Both the position numbers and the translations under genes were made by a program. A stretch of 64,000 bases of DNA, from positions 124,001-188,000 of the forward strand of contig NZ_NSCM01000004.1 in assembly GCF_003287735.1 (NCBI RefSeq), given 5' to 3'. Under the pieces are notes generated by a model. That model searched no databases. It worked only from the letters and a program-made list of their open reading frames with translations, and was not told the origin of the DNA. Positions within the stretch are counted from its first letter, which is position 1. Each line of letters begins with the position of its first letter. The DNA comes from Photorhabdus bodei (GTDB lineage: Bacteria; Pseudomonadota; Gammaproteobacteria; Enterobacterales; Enterobacteriaceae). This document shows positions 56,242 to 64,000 of this stretch, in pieces.

Positions 56242-57381
56242 ATGATGAATATATTTAAGATAATGCAGAAGCAAGTATCCAAATGTTATGTAAAAGGGAA
56301 TGACTGGAATTATTCGAAACATAAAGATATATATTTACATTTTAGTGATGAGCGTTGTTATGAAGTAGAATTGAAGGAATGTGCACAATTATCTTATATA
56401 AAGAATGCAGATAGTATCATATTGTTGCCGACACTATGGGGACGATGTGATAAATCTGAGATCTTAGAAGCAATTCAAAGAGGAATAGAACAATGCATCA
56501 AATTTAATTCTGTATTAATGGTTAGTATTCAATCTAACTATAATCATAGAGAAGATATTATTGATAGTGTTCAAAAGCTTTTGAATGAAAATCAGGTTTA
56601 CGACAAGTTGATATTGTTTCTTACAGATGTCAGGAGCAAAGCATATTCAATAAATCAAACTGTTCTTTTAGCAAGAAGGATAAACTGTTCAGCAGTTGGA
56701 TGGATGGATGATGATGTTATTCTATCTGATGATGCATTTTTACAATTGTATGAAGATCTTCGCCGCAGAGGGTTTATAGGGAGTTCTGGTGCATTGAAAT
56801 ACCCGACACCGAAAAAATATCCTACTTCAAAACTTTTGAATTTTGCCAAAAATAAAATGTCTACAAAAAAGACAAAATATCCACATGGCTGTTGTATGAT
56901 GGTAGGTGTCTCATCAATAAAAAACTTGATTCCTGCCAGATATATTTGTGATGATGGTTTTTTCTTTTTTGAATTATTAGACATGAAATTAGAAAATCCT
57001 CAAAATAATATGAGGATCGTGGAAGAGTCTATATGTCAACATTATGTTGGAGGGAATGTCAAAGATACATATTTTCGTATACGTAGATCCATTATTAGCA
57101 CTGTAGTTTATTGTGCTGATTATCCATTGGATAAGTGCTTGTATTATTTAAAAGAAGTTCAGTTCAATGGGTTGTTCCCCGCCATGTTTATTAATGTACC
57201 TATTAAAGATAAGATTATAAAAAGTATACTTAAATTTATATTCTTAATATGGCATGTAATCATATTGATTGAGTTGTTTTTTAGAAGATTTTCAGGAAAT
57301 CCGTTAAGAGAAATAGCATGGTCTGCATATTCTTGGGAAAAAACTGAAAGTTTGAAGGAAAAAAAATCTTTATTTGATTAA
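56242..57381 (+). CDS. GT-A fold glycosyltransferase
   Basis: About 379 aa from ATG 56242 (or 56245). NQTVLLARRINCSAVGWMDDDVILSDDAF (DDD at about 156-158) is the nucleotide-sugar/metal-binding DxD region of GT2-like enzymes, and RIVEESICQHYVGG gives a late catalytic-type acidic site. A hydrophobic stretch (about 325-350, IIKSILKFIFLIWHVIILIELFF) suggests membrane association. It is coupled to the radical SAM gene. Donor and acceptor unknown. Confidence 0.7.
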   Translation: MMNIFKIMQKQVSKCYVKGNDWNYSKHKDIYLHFSDERCYEVELKECAQLSYIKNADSIILLPTLWGRCDKSEILEAIQRGIEQCIKFNSVLMVSIQSNYNHREDIIDSVQKLLNENQVYDKLILFLTDVRSKAYSINQTVLLARRINCSAVGWMDDDVILSDDAFLQLYEDLRRRGFIGSSGALKYPTPKKYPTSKLLNFAKNKMSTKKTKYPHGCCMMVGVSSIKNLIPARYICDDGFFFFELLDMKLENPQNNMRIVEESICQHYVGGNVKDTYFRIRRSIISTVVYCADYPLDKCLYYLKEVQFNGLFPAMFINVPIKDKIIKSILKFIFLIWHVIILIELFFRRFSGNPLREIAWSAYSWEKTESLKEKKSLFD

Positions 57382-57401
57382 TAAAATTGTTTTGTCAAAC
57401 T

Positions 57402-57430
57402 AAATAACTTTCCAAAATAGTGATCCACTT
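57402..57430 (+). repeat. IS630-type terminal repeat remnant
   Basis: TTTCCAAAATAGTGATCCACT resembles the left end of the IS630 copy at 58.9 kb (TTTTCAAAATAATAGATCACT). It lies in the 225-bp gap between the GT-A gene and the PcrB-like gene. Only the end is left. Confidence 0.5.
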
Positions 57431-57607
57431 CGTATAACACCTTGTGTAGCAGGGGTTGTGTGCTATGCATAGCAGAGCGATGAGTTAGTGCAGCCTATCA
57501 GGCACCAGACTTGCACTGCTTGAATATTAATCAAATAGACCAACTGTATCGGTATTATGAAAAGATATTTAGGTCATTAAATTAATAACGTCAAAATAGG
57601 GTTTACT

Positions 57608-58351
57608 ATGGATATTTGCAAATATATGTCTTCATGTAGAAAGTCAATAATTCCTATCCTCGATCCATTTAAGTTTAATTATGAAATAAATATAAATAGA
57701 CTATTAACTTTTCAAAAATATGCTCCTTTTTGTATAATAGCTAGTACGGATTGTGAAAACTTTGAGATGAAAGTGTCTCCCTTTATAGCTGCCGCATCAA
57801 AGATTAAAACCATCCCGATCATAACGCATTTTCCTCCTCAGAAACCAAACGGATTTCCTTCATCACCTTACGCAGATGCATTTTTTGCCACATCAGTGAT
57901 AAATTCCAATGTGGAATACTATAGCTCTTTATCATTAGAGAGAGAGTCCATCAAGCAGAGTATTGAAAAGTATGGCGACAACTGTTTAATCAGTTCTGCT
58001 GCTCTTGTTCTAGGTAATGATAAAAAGTCTCAAAAATTTGTTTATTCAAAAACTGTATATCACTCAACAGAAAGTATTGCTAGCGCATTGGAAGGTATAG
58101 ATTTTAATTTATTGAAGGTTTTTTACCTTTATTCAAGAAACAGTGTCATTTCTAATGAAATATGCGGTTTTGTAAAATCTCTTATTGGAAATAATATATT
58201 GTTGTTTGTTAGTGGAGGAATATCAAACACTGAGCAGGTAGATAACTTGTTATATTCTGGTGCTGATTTTATTTCAATTGGAACTACATTTGAAGAAGTC
58301 AATTGGAATAACAATGCTATAAACATATTAAGTAAAGAAAGAAGATATTAA
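57608..58351 (+). CDS. PcrB/GGGPS-like prenyltransferase (TIM barrel)
   Basis: 247 aa, the usual size of geranylgeranylglyceryl- or heptaprenylglyceryl-phosphate synthases. The family order is visible: ILDPFK (18-23), IIASTD, then ADAFFATSVINS (the conserved [S/L]-x-NS motif), a long helix ending YG, FYLYSRN where others have YLEYSG, FVSGGISN (GGGI loop) and GADFISIGTTFEE. Such enzymes attach a polyprenyl chain to glycerol-1-phosphate. Here the conserved Glu and Gly of the YxExSG segment are replaced, so the acceptor may differ. The next gene is isopentenyl-diphosphate isomerase, which supports an isoprenoid role. Confidence 0.68.
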   Translation: MDICKYMSSCRKSIIPILDPFKFNYEININRLLTFQKYAPFCIIASTDCENFEMKVSPFIAAASKIKTIPIITHFPPQKPNGFPSSPYADAFFATSVINSNVEYYSSLSLERESIKQSIEKYGDNCLISSAALVLGNDKKSQKFVYSKTVYHSTESIASALEGIDFNLLKVFYLYSRNSVISNEICGFVKSLIGNNILLFVSGGISNTEQVDNLLYSGADFISIGTTFEEVNWNNNAINILSKERRY

Positions 58352-58366
58352 TGAGGAGTTTCTAAT

Positions 58367-58897
58367 ATGGAAGATGTTATTTTAGTCGATGAGAATGATA
58401 ACAGAATCGGGTGCATTAATAAGATAGACGCTCATTTAGACGGTGATTATCTTCATCGTGCCTTTTCCTGCTTTATTATTAATTCAAAAGATGAGGTATA
58501 CATTCAGCAGAGAGCACAGTCTAAATTACTCTGGCCCGGATATTGGTCTAACTCATATTGCAGTCACCCGAGACCGGATGAAGAAATTTCTCATGCCGTG
58601 ATGAGACGTGTGGAAGAAGAACTCGGTATTGTAATAAATGAAGAACCAAAGTTTCTATATAAGTTCCAATATAAAGAAAAATATAAAGATGTAGGATATG
58701 AACATGAATTATGTCATGTCTTTATTGTTTTTACTGATGCACTACCAATGGAAAACCCAGAAGAAGTATCAGCAGGATTTTTTATTAATATTAAAGATGT
58801 CCAAGAATACATTAATAATAATGAAGAGTTTTGTACACCTTGGTTCAAGAAAGAGTGGGCAGATATATTACAGAACTACTTTGATAAATTGTACTGA
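58367..58897 (+). CDS. idi: Isopentenyl-diphosphate delta-isomerase, type I
   Basis: 176 aa, a Nudix-fold enzyme interconverting IPP and DMAPP. The catalytic Cys is in WSNSYCSHPRPDEE and the catalytic Glu in YEHELCHVF; AVMRRVEEELGI is the Nudix-like helix. GAGGAG lies upstream and the gene starts 16 bp after the PcrB-like gene, so the two are co-transcribed. Its presence in a cluster, rather than alone, indicates extra demand for prenyl diphosphates. Confidence 0.92.
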   Translation: MEDVILVDENDNRIGCINKIDAHLDGDYLHRAFSCFIINSKDEVYIQQRAQSKLLWPGYWSNSYCSHPRPDEEISHAVMRRVEEELGIVINEEPKFLYKFQYKEKYKDVGYEHELCHVFIVFTDALPMENPEEVSAGFFINIKDVQEYINNNEEFCTPWFKKEWADILQNYFDKLY

Positions 58898-58939
58898 TTA
58901 GAATGTATAGAGAATTTAATCAAGGGTATAATAAATAAA

Positions 58940-60122
58940 TTTTCAAAATAATAGATCACTGGAAGGGAACTCAGTCCGATTTTTGCGATCTGATCAATTG
59001 CCAAAAATCCCAAACCTCAACACGGACTGAGTGATGCCTATCATAGCACCCATACCTCAAAATGAATGCCAGAAAATGAGAAAACTTATCCATAAAACCC
59101 GTGATAAGAACTATTCCCGTCGATTGACGGCGTTATTGATGCTCAATGAGGGATTGACAGTGACTTATGTCGCCAAAACCCTTCATGCCGCACGCTCTTC
59201 CATCAATCGTTGGGTTGAATGGTTTACATTATATGGACTCGAAGGACTCAAAAGTTTACCGGCTGGCCGACCTGCTGTCTGGGATCTCACCCCTCTCTAT
59301 AGCCTGTTGCTTTTCTTATTACAGCAATCTCCCCAAGAATTCGGCTATCTTCGCTCTCGCTGGAGCCTTGAGCTTATGACTCATACTCTTAATGAATTAC
59401 TCAACCTCTCCCTAACACAAAGTGTCCTCTATCGTTATTTTGCTCAGGTGGGGATTGTCTGGCGCAGAGCGGCACTTACGGTAAAACAACCTGATCCTGA
59501 ACATGAGGAGAAAATGGCAAAGATCGCAGAAGCCAAAGCGAATATTTCGGAAAAACATCCCGTTTTCTATGAAGATGAGGTGGATATTGATTTCAACCCG
59601 AAAATCGGCGCAGACTGGTGTTTCAAAGGACAACAAAAACGGGTTATCACCCCGGGAAAAAATGAAAAACATTACCTTGCGGGTTGCCTCAATGCCCAGA
59701 CAGGGCAAGTCACCTATGTTAAAGGAATAAAAAAGAACTCTGATTTATTTATCAAAATGTTAGATGAACTGAATCATCAATATCCCCATGCGGAAACCCT
59801 CACATTAATCTTAGATAACTACGGTATTCATAAAAGTCAGAAGGTAAAGGAGTGGCTGGCACGACATCCCAAATTTACCCTGTTGTTTTTACCGGTCTAT
59901 TCACCGTGGCTAAATAAAATAGAACGGTTATGGCAATCGCTCCATGAGACAATAACGCGAAATCACTGTTGTCAATTTATGTGGCAGTTGCTTAATTATG
60001 TTGATGCCTTTTTGGCATCGTTTTCATCACAGCAAAAGCCAGGAAGACAAAAAATGAGTGTAGCACTATTATGAAATCTTATTTATAAGTCTGCATGATA
60101 CGAAATATCCTCTATTTTGATA
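58940..60122 (+). mobile_element. IS630-family insertion sequence, apparently complete
   Basis: The left end TTTTCAAAATA and the right end CTATTTTGATA form imperfect inverted repeats around one transposase gene. The boundaries are approximate. It separates idi from the FAD oxidase gene within the cluster. A truncated copy of the same element lies at 24.5 kb. Confidence 0.8.
59031..60074 (+). CDS. IS630-family transposase
   Basis: 347 aa from GTG 59031, or 346 from ATG 59034. An N-terminal helix-turn-helix pair (LTVTYVAKTLHAARSSINRWVEWF) is followed by a DDE catalytic core: VFYEDEVDID, LILDNYGIHKS and YSPWLNKIERLW supply the two Asp and the Glu. The frame is intact, so the element may be active. 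Confidence 0.92.
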   Translation: MMPIIAPIPQNECQKMRKLIHKTRDKNYSRRLTALLMLNEGLTVTYVAKTLHAARSSINRWVEWFTLYGLEGLKSLPAGRPAVWDLTPLYSLLLFLLQQSPQEFGYLRSRWSLELMTHTLNELLNLSLTQSVLYRYFAQVGIVWRRAALTVKQPDPEHEEKMAKIAEAKANISEKHPVFYEDEVDIDFNPKIGADWCFKGQQKRVITPGKNEKHYLAGCLNAQTGQVTYVKGIKKNSDLFIKMLDELNHQYPHAETLTLILDNYGIHKSQKVKEWLARHPKFTLLFLPVYSPWLNKIERLWQSLHETITRNHCCQFMWQLLNYVDAFLASFSSQQKPGRQKMSVALL

Positions 60123-60180
60123 GGATTTCATAAAAATATAACTTTTTTCTAACTATAGAATAAAATCAGGTTCTGGAATA

Positions 60181-61563
60181 ATGAATACTACTTGGCATGA
60201 AAAAAAGAAAATCTATAATGATCTTAATCAATTGTGTGGAGTTTCTGTTATATTTACGGAAGAATATTTATCAACATTTTGTACAAACTTTGGTGGAATG
60301 TATTCAATACCACCGCTTGCTGTTGTCTGTGTGAAAAATACAGATTCAATAATAGATATAATTCACTATTGTAATATAAATGAGATACCAATAAATATAC
60401 GTGGTGTTGGGCATTCTTTTGGTACACAATCGCTTTCAAAGGGAATTGTATTAGTAGTATCAGTCGAAAATCCGGTATTTGAAAAAATAGATGAGTATAA
60501 GTTTAAAGTTTCAGCTTTTGAAACATGGTTGTCTGTTGAGTATTTTTTGAGAAAAAATGGCTTATCATTTCCTATCTTGACTAGGCATCCTGATACGACT
60601 GTTGGAGGAACACTTTCTGTTGGTGGATATGGAGAGGATTCATATCTATATGGAAGTCAAGCATCATGTATTCAATCGTATACGCTAATAACACCTGATG
60701 GAAAAAGGCATAGATGTTCAGAAGATTCAAATTCTGAACTTTATAATTTTGGACTCGCATCATTAGGAATACTTGGTATTATTGAAGATGTGACTTTTGA
60801 AGCAATTCCATTAAGAGTAGAGAACATACTTTATGTGATAGAGTTTGATGGAATTCTTCATTTACTGAGTTTTCTGATATTGATATCTGAATATTCCAAT
60901 CTGAATATTGAAGCTGTCACATGTCAATTATACCGAGGCAGATACTATGTTAATATGGTTCTCAGCAATAATTCTGATCAGATCAATATTATTAATAAGG
61001 TATTAGAACATCAAGTGACAGGGTGTATTGGCTACAAATACCATTCAGTAAGAGATTATAGAGGAAGAACATTTGGTGCCTATAGGCATGATCTCTGGAA
61101 TAGAGACCATGTTAATCTTTGGGGAGATTATTGTGTTGATCAGAATAATATTATGGTTTTTGCTAATTTTCTATTAAATAAAGTAATTAACAATGACGTT
61201 TTTATAAACAATAAAGGTAGGCTTCTTATAATTTTAAAGAAAAATCCTAGTTTAAGTAAGTTCTTTCCTTTCGAGCCCATATCAAAAAAAATGAGTGGAA
61301 TTGTATTCGGGGTTGGGGTGTACTTTACGTTTCCTAGAAACGAAAGAAAAGAATATGAGAAATTAAAGTTATTGCATAGTCAAATATTAGAAGAGTGTAT
61401 TTTAAATGAAGGTCGGCCTTATCTTGCGGGATGGCATGAAATGAAATATGAAGATAAAATAAAAACATATGGAGATGATTATATGAAAATTTTAGAACTC
61501 AAGAAACACCTGGATCCTAAAGGAATCGTAAATAATTATAATTTTTTCATGGATCATCAGTGA
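60181..61563 (+). CDS. FAD-binding (PCMH-type) oxidoreductase
   Basis: 460 aa. The FAD-binding PCMH domain (about 40-215) has INIRGVGHSFGTQSLSKG, with His78 in the position of covalent flavinylation, and TTVGGTLSVGGYGEDSYLYGSQ. The C-terminal LDPKGIVNNYNFF is the usual end. It resembles cytokinin dehydrogenases and aldonolactone oxidases. In this cluster it probably oxidises an alcohol, amine or allylic position of the product. Substrate inferred only. Confidence 0.8.
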   Translation: MNTTWHEKKKIYNDLNQLCGVSVIFTEEYLSTFCTNFGGMYSIPPLAVVCVKNTDSIIDIIHYCNINEIPINIRGVGHSFGTQSLSKGIVLVVSVENPVFEKIDEYKFKVSAFETWLSVEYFLRKNGLSFPILTRHPDTTVGGTLSVGGYGEDSYLYGSQASCIQSYTLITPDGKRHRCSEDSNSELYNFGLASLGILGIIEDVTFEAIPLRVENILYVIEFDGILHLLSFLILISEYSNLNIEAVTCQLYRGRYYVNMVLSNNSDQINIINKVLEHQVTGCIGYKYHSVRDYRGRTFGAYRHDLWNRDHVNLWGDYCVDQNNIMVFANFLLNKVINNDVFINNKGRLLIILKKNPSLSKFFPFEPISKKMSGIVFGVGVYFTFPRNERKEYEKLKLLHSQILEECILNEGRPYLAGWHEMKYEDKIKTYGDDYMKILELKKHLDPKGIVNNYNFFMDHQ

Positions 61564-61565
61564 TA

Positions 61566-61692
61566 TATACCCAATGGATTTCAAGATGGATCGCGGCGGC
61601 AAGGGAGCGAATCCCCGGGAGCATAGCGAACTATGTGACCGGGGTGAGTGAGTGCAACCAACAAGGAGGCAACGTGAAAGATGACGGGTATA
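61566..61692 (+). repeat. ERIC element
   Basis: Full 127-bp copy beginning 2 bp after the FAD oxidase stop codon, within the cluster. Slightly diverged (CAACCAACAAGGAGGCAACGTG). Confidence 0.92.
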
Positions 61693-61820
61693 TATCTATT
61701 AATACGATTAGATAGTGAAATTTACCTAGAAAATATATTAAAACTCAATCATGTGAAGATTGTGAATTTATATGAGATTTTGAGTTTATATTAACAATTT
61801 ACTGTGGGGATATTACTTAA

Positions 61821-62930
61821 ATGAAGAAGATATTGATTATTTGCATGAGAACTTGGGGGAGAATGGGAAATTATGAAGCAGCAAAAAAAATTGAATCAGA
61901 ACTAGCTAGTAAAGAAGTTTTTTCTACAGAATTAATCTGTTTTGATGAATTAGTACCTGTGTTTAGCAAGTTTGGATTAAGAATGCAAGAGATTTCTGCA
62001 AGTTACTATGATCCTCACATTAAATTGAAGCTATATGATGAGTTGATAGATGATATTAGTTCGTGGATTAGTAATTTCAATAATGAGCAGGTATTGAATG
62101 AATCATTATCGAGTGTCATTGAAAATGATTTTCCATCGTTAATTATATCGACAAAAGGTGTTATCGCAAAAATAGTCCATGCATTCAAAGAAAAATTCTA
62201 TTTTGATTTCAAAACCGTGAACTTCATAACTAATCCTGGTTTGTTAGATATTAAAATACATCAACATTTTAGTAGTGATTTGACGATTAGAACTACAAAT
62301 TATTACCCAAATTCTGATATGGTTGAAAAATTTCATAGACTAGAGACTGTTCCATTATTTAAGCCAGTTTCAAACTATCAAATCGATCAGCAGGACATTC
62401 CTTCTATTTTAATTCTCTGCAATGGATGTGAAGAGGGCTACTTTGATGTATTAAAAACTTCTTTCGAACATCCGTCGAAACCTAAAATATTCATGGTTAT
62501 TATTTCGAATAAGAAATTGTATGATGAATGCATAGATTTAAATAGGAAGTATGCAGATAGAGCATGCATTTATAATACATTAGCTAATAAAGATTATCTA
62601 AAATTGGTACTAGAGGCTTCAACAAACAACAGATCATTTCTATACTCCAAATCTGGTCCAAACACAGTATTGGAATCAATTAGATTCAATTTACCAGTTC
62701 TAGTACATTTCTCTGGGTTACCAATGGAAAGATGGATAGTGGAGTTGACAAACAAAAGAAAATTTGGTTTTTGTTTTGAAAATCAATCTAATGGGTCTAG
62801 CTTAATAAAAAAATGGTTGGATAATCCTGAGATTGTAACTAACTTTAAGCGTAACATAGAATTAAGTAAAATTGATGATATAAATATTACACTTAAAGAT
62901 TTACCTGATATAATTTGTGATGTCATGTGA
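61821..62930 (+). CDS. GT-B fold (GT28/MGDG-synthase-like) glycosyltransferase
   Basis: 369 aa. The N-terminal Rossmann half starts KKILIICMRTWGRMGNYEAAKKI, with a Gly-Asn loop as in MurG- and diacylglycerol-glycosyltransferases. The C-terminal half has SKSGPNTVLESIRFNLPVLVHFSGLPMERWIVEL, the donor-binding GP.T..E.....P region. Such enzymes glycosylate lipid acceptors at the membrane face, which would fit a glyceryl-prenyl acceptor made by the cluster. Acceptor inferred. Confidence 0.7.
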   Translation: MKKILIICMRTWGRMGNYEAAKKIESELASKEVFSTELICFDELVPVFSKFGLRMQEISASYYDPHIKLKLYDELIDDISSWISNFNNEQVLNESLSSVIENDFPSLIISTKGVIAKIVHAFKEKFYFDFKTVNFITNPGLLDIKIHQHFSSDLTIRTTNYYPNSDMVEKFHRLETVPLFKPVSNYQIDQQDIPSILILCNGCEEGYFDVLKTSFEHPSKPKIFMVIISNKKLYDECIDLNRKYADRACIYNTLANKDYLKLVLEASTNNRSFLYSKSGPNTVLESIRFNLPVLVHFSGLPMERWIVELTNKRKFGFCFENQSNGSSLIKKWLDNPEIVTNFKRNIELSKIDDINITLKDLPDIICDVM

Positions 62931-62952
62931 TGATTATGAAAGGAAGTATTGA

Positions 62953-63567
62953 ATGTTCCAAATTGAAAAAGCTCCTATAACAACAGTATTTATAGTATGT
63001 GTGACAATTGTTTATTCCACATTTGTTTCATATTCATTAACAGATAGCTTTATCGGTAAAATAAGTATTATAGAACTAGAGAAATATGGAGGGTTAACAC
63101 CAAATAGATTATATGAATTTGAGTATTGGCGACTTCTGGTTTCTCAGTTCATACATGTTAAACAACTGCATATGGTCTACAATGTGCTATCACTTTCCAT
63201 ACTGGGAATTTTATTAGAAAAACATCTTGGGTCTAAATTTTTATTAGTTTTATGGTTTACTTCTGGTGCTTTGGGAACTCTTTATAGCACTAACTTTGTT
63301 AGTTATCCTTGGAATATTGGTACAGGAGCATCACAAGCTGTTTTGGGCGTATCTTCCTTTGCATTACTGTTGGTTTTTGTCAAAGAGCATACCTCTAGTA
63401 TATTAAAGTTTGCTGTTGTTTTTTCCATGCTGCCGGCAATAACTTTAGATTTTATTTATGCTCACTACCCTAAGCCTGGTCATGTTCTTTCTATTTGTAT
63501 TGGGCTTACGATGAGTTTGTTTTTTTATAGGAAAAATAAATCTTACTTTGATAATATTGTTATTTGA
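62953..63567 (+). CDS. Rhomboid-family intramembrane serine protease
   Basis: 204 aa with about six transmembrane helices. The WR motif (EYWRLLVSQFIHV), the HxxxN helix (LHMVYNVLS), the catalytic serine in GTGASQAVLG (S127) and the catalytic histidine in KPGHVLSI (H177) are all present, so it should be active. It cleaves transmembrane substrates. It is unusual in a biosynthetic cluster; it might process a membrane-anchored partner. Confidence 0.82.
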   Translation: MFQIEKAPITTVFIVCVTIVYSTFVSYSLTDSFIGKISIIELEKYGGLTPNRLYEFEYWRLLVSQFIHVKQLHMVYNVLSLSILGILLEKHLGSKFLLVLWFTSGALGTLYSTNFVSYPWNIGTGASQAVLGVSSFALLLVFVKEHTSSILKFAVVFSMLPAITLDFIYAHYPKPGHVLSICIGLTMSLFFYRKNKSYFDNIVI

Positions 63568-63612
63568 AAATAATAATTATCCACGAATAAATTAATAATG
63601 TGAGAATATTCT

Positions 63613-63690
63613 ATGAAACCCTCTGTGATAAAAATTAAAGGAATAGATTACAGTATAATTTCTATGTTAATGTGGTTCTGTTTAACCATA
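63613..63690 (+). pseudogene. 5' fragment of a membrane-protein gene cut by ERIC
   Basis: Only about 26 residues (MKPSVIKIKGIDYSIISMLM, then a hydrophobic stretch) remain before the frame enters an ERIC copy. No family can be assigned. It may alternatively be a small non-coding stretch. Confidence 0.35.
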
Positions 63691-63817
63691 TATACACAAT
63701 GGATTTCAAGATGGATCGCGACGACAAGGGAGCGAATCCCCGGGAGCATAGCAAACTATATGACCGGGGTGAGCGAGTGCAGCCAACAAAGAGGCAACTT
63801 GAAAGATGACGGGTATA
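63691..63817 (+). repeat. ERIC element
   Basis: Full-length copy whose first arm starts TATACACAATGG rather than TATACCCAATGG. It separates the broken fragment from the final glycosyltransferase gene, whose start lies 19 bp beyond it. Confidence 0.9.
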
Positions 63818-63835
63818 AAAAGAAAAGGATCTTCT

Positions 63836-64000
63836 GTGCGTGATATAGTTTTTTTTCTTGAAGAATATCCAGTCTTAACACAAACTTTTGTACATCAACA
63901 GATTATCAGTTTGAAGAAAGAAGGATTTAATGTAAGAGTTGTATCTGTTTATAAATCTAGTGATACAATCTGTGCCAATGATTCTACAATCCCCTATGTT
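63836..64000 (+). CDS. GT4-family glycosyltransferase, 5' end only
   Basis: 55 codons are visible from GTG 63836, with AAAGGA upstream. DIVFFLEEYPVLTQTFVHQQIISLKKEGFNVRVVSVYKS is the typical start of WcaL/AmsK-type GT-B glycosyltransferases (P.x.x.TFV..QI..L...G). The gene runs out of the window. It would be the third glycosyltransferase of the cluster. Confidence 0.72.
   Translation, partial: MRDIVFFLEEYPVLTQTFVHQQIISLKKEGFNVRVVSVYKSSDTICANDSTIPYV

Noticed and set aside
1..64000. CRISPR arrays
   Set aside because: The only multi-copy short repeats are ERIC elements and IS ends. No regularly spaced direct repeats with unique spacers and no cas genes were seen.

Overview
The window looks like a chromosomal segment of Photorhabdus or a close Morganellaceae relative (inferred, no database search). 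Housekeeping genes (ssrA-smpB, ratA-ratB, bamE, recN, nadK, grpE, ung) have enterobacterial sequence and order. The DNA is AT-rich, and eleven ERIC-type 127-bp imperfect palindromes are scattered through it. The accessory content suits an insect/nematode associate: hemophore secretion, a GDSL autotransporter, effector-like pairs and a prophage.

1-13.9 kb: a GH16 glycosidase gene cut by an ERIC element, a PLP-dependent O-acetylhomoserine sulfhydrylase, a MATE exporter, a calcium-binding putative effector overlapped by a secreted Sel1-repeat gene, and a complete type XI (Slam-type) hemophilin locus: Fur box, hemophore, Slam-like outer-membrane secretor, TonB-dependent receptor and dedicated TonB.

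13.9-24.5 kb: a YjaB-like acetyltransferase remnant, a GDSL autotransporter esterase, a GNAT gene, a PapI-like regulator beside a decayed pilin gene, a bactofilin, a RimJ/RimL-type GNAT, a Fic toxin with a winged-helix/FicA fusion antitoxin, an unlisted 55-aa Cys-containing secreted peptide, and a CoiA-like protein.

24.5-45.9 kb: a decayed composite prophage island abutting the 3' end of tmRNA. It begins with IS630 and IS50-like remnants. A first baseplate remnant follows, with a DinQ-like hydrophobic peptide and an odd 24-bp inverted-repeat module. Next come a Ner-like regulator and a contractile-tail module: capsid, neck, sheath, tube, frameshifted chaperone, tape measure, baseplate and fibre. 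No terminase, portal or integrase was seen, and the tape-measure and two baseplate genes carry lesions. Cargo between the baseplate genes includes two secreted proteins and a YafO-family toxin; a SymE-like gene lies after the tail fibre genes.

46-52.5 kb: conserved core genes with a two-box LexA promoter (recN) and a sigma-32 promoter (grpE). 53.1-54.8 kb: a class 3-type lipase with an ankyrin-repeat neighbour.

55.4-64 kb: an AT-rich gene cluster of unusual composition. It holds a radical SAM/SPASM enzyme, a GT-A glycosyltransferase, a PcrB/GGGPS-like prenyltransferase with altered glycerol-phosphate-site residues, isopentenyl-diphosphate isomerase, an IS630 element, an FAD oxidase, a GT-B glycosyltransferase, a rhomboid protease and the start of a second GT-B enzyme. 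The set suggests assembly of a glycosylated, prenylated or ether-lipid-like product; I know of no described pathway with this composition.
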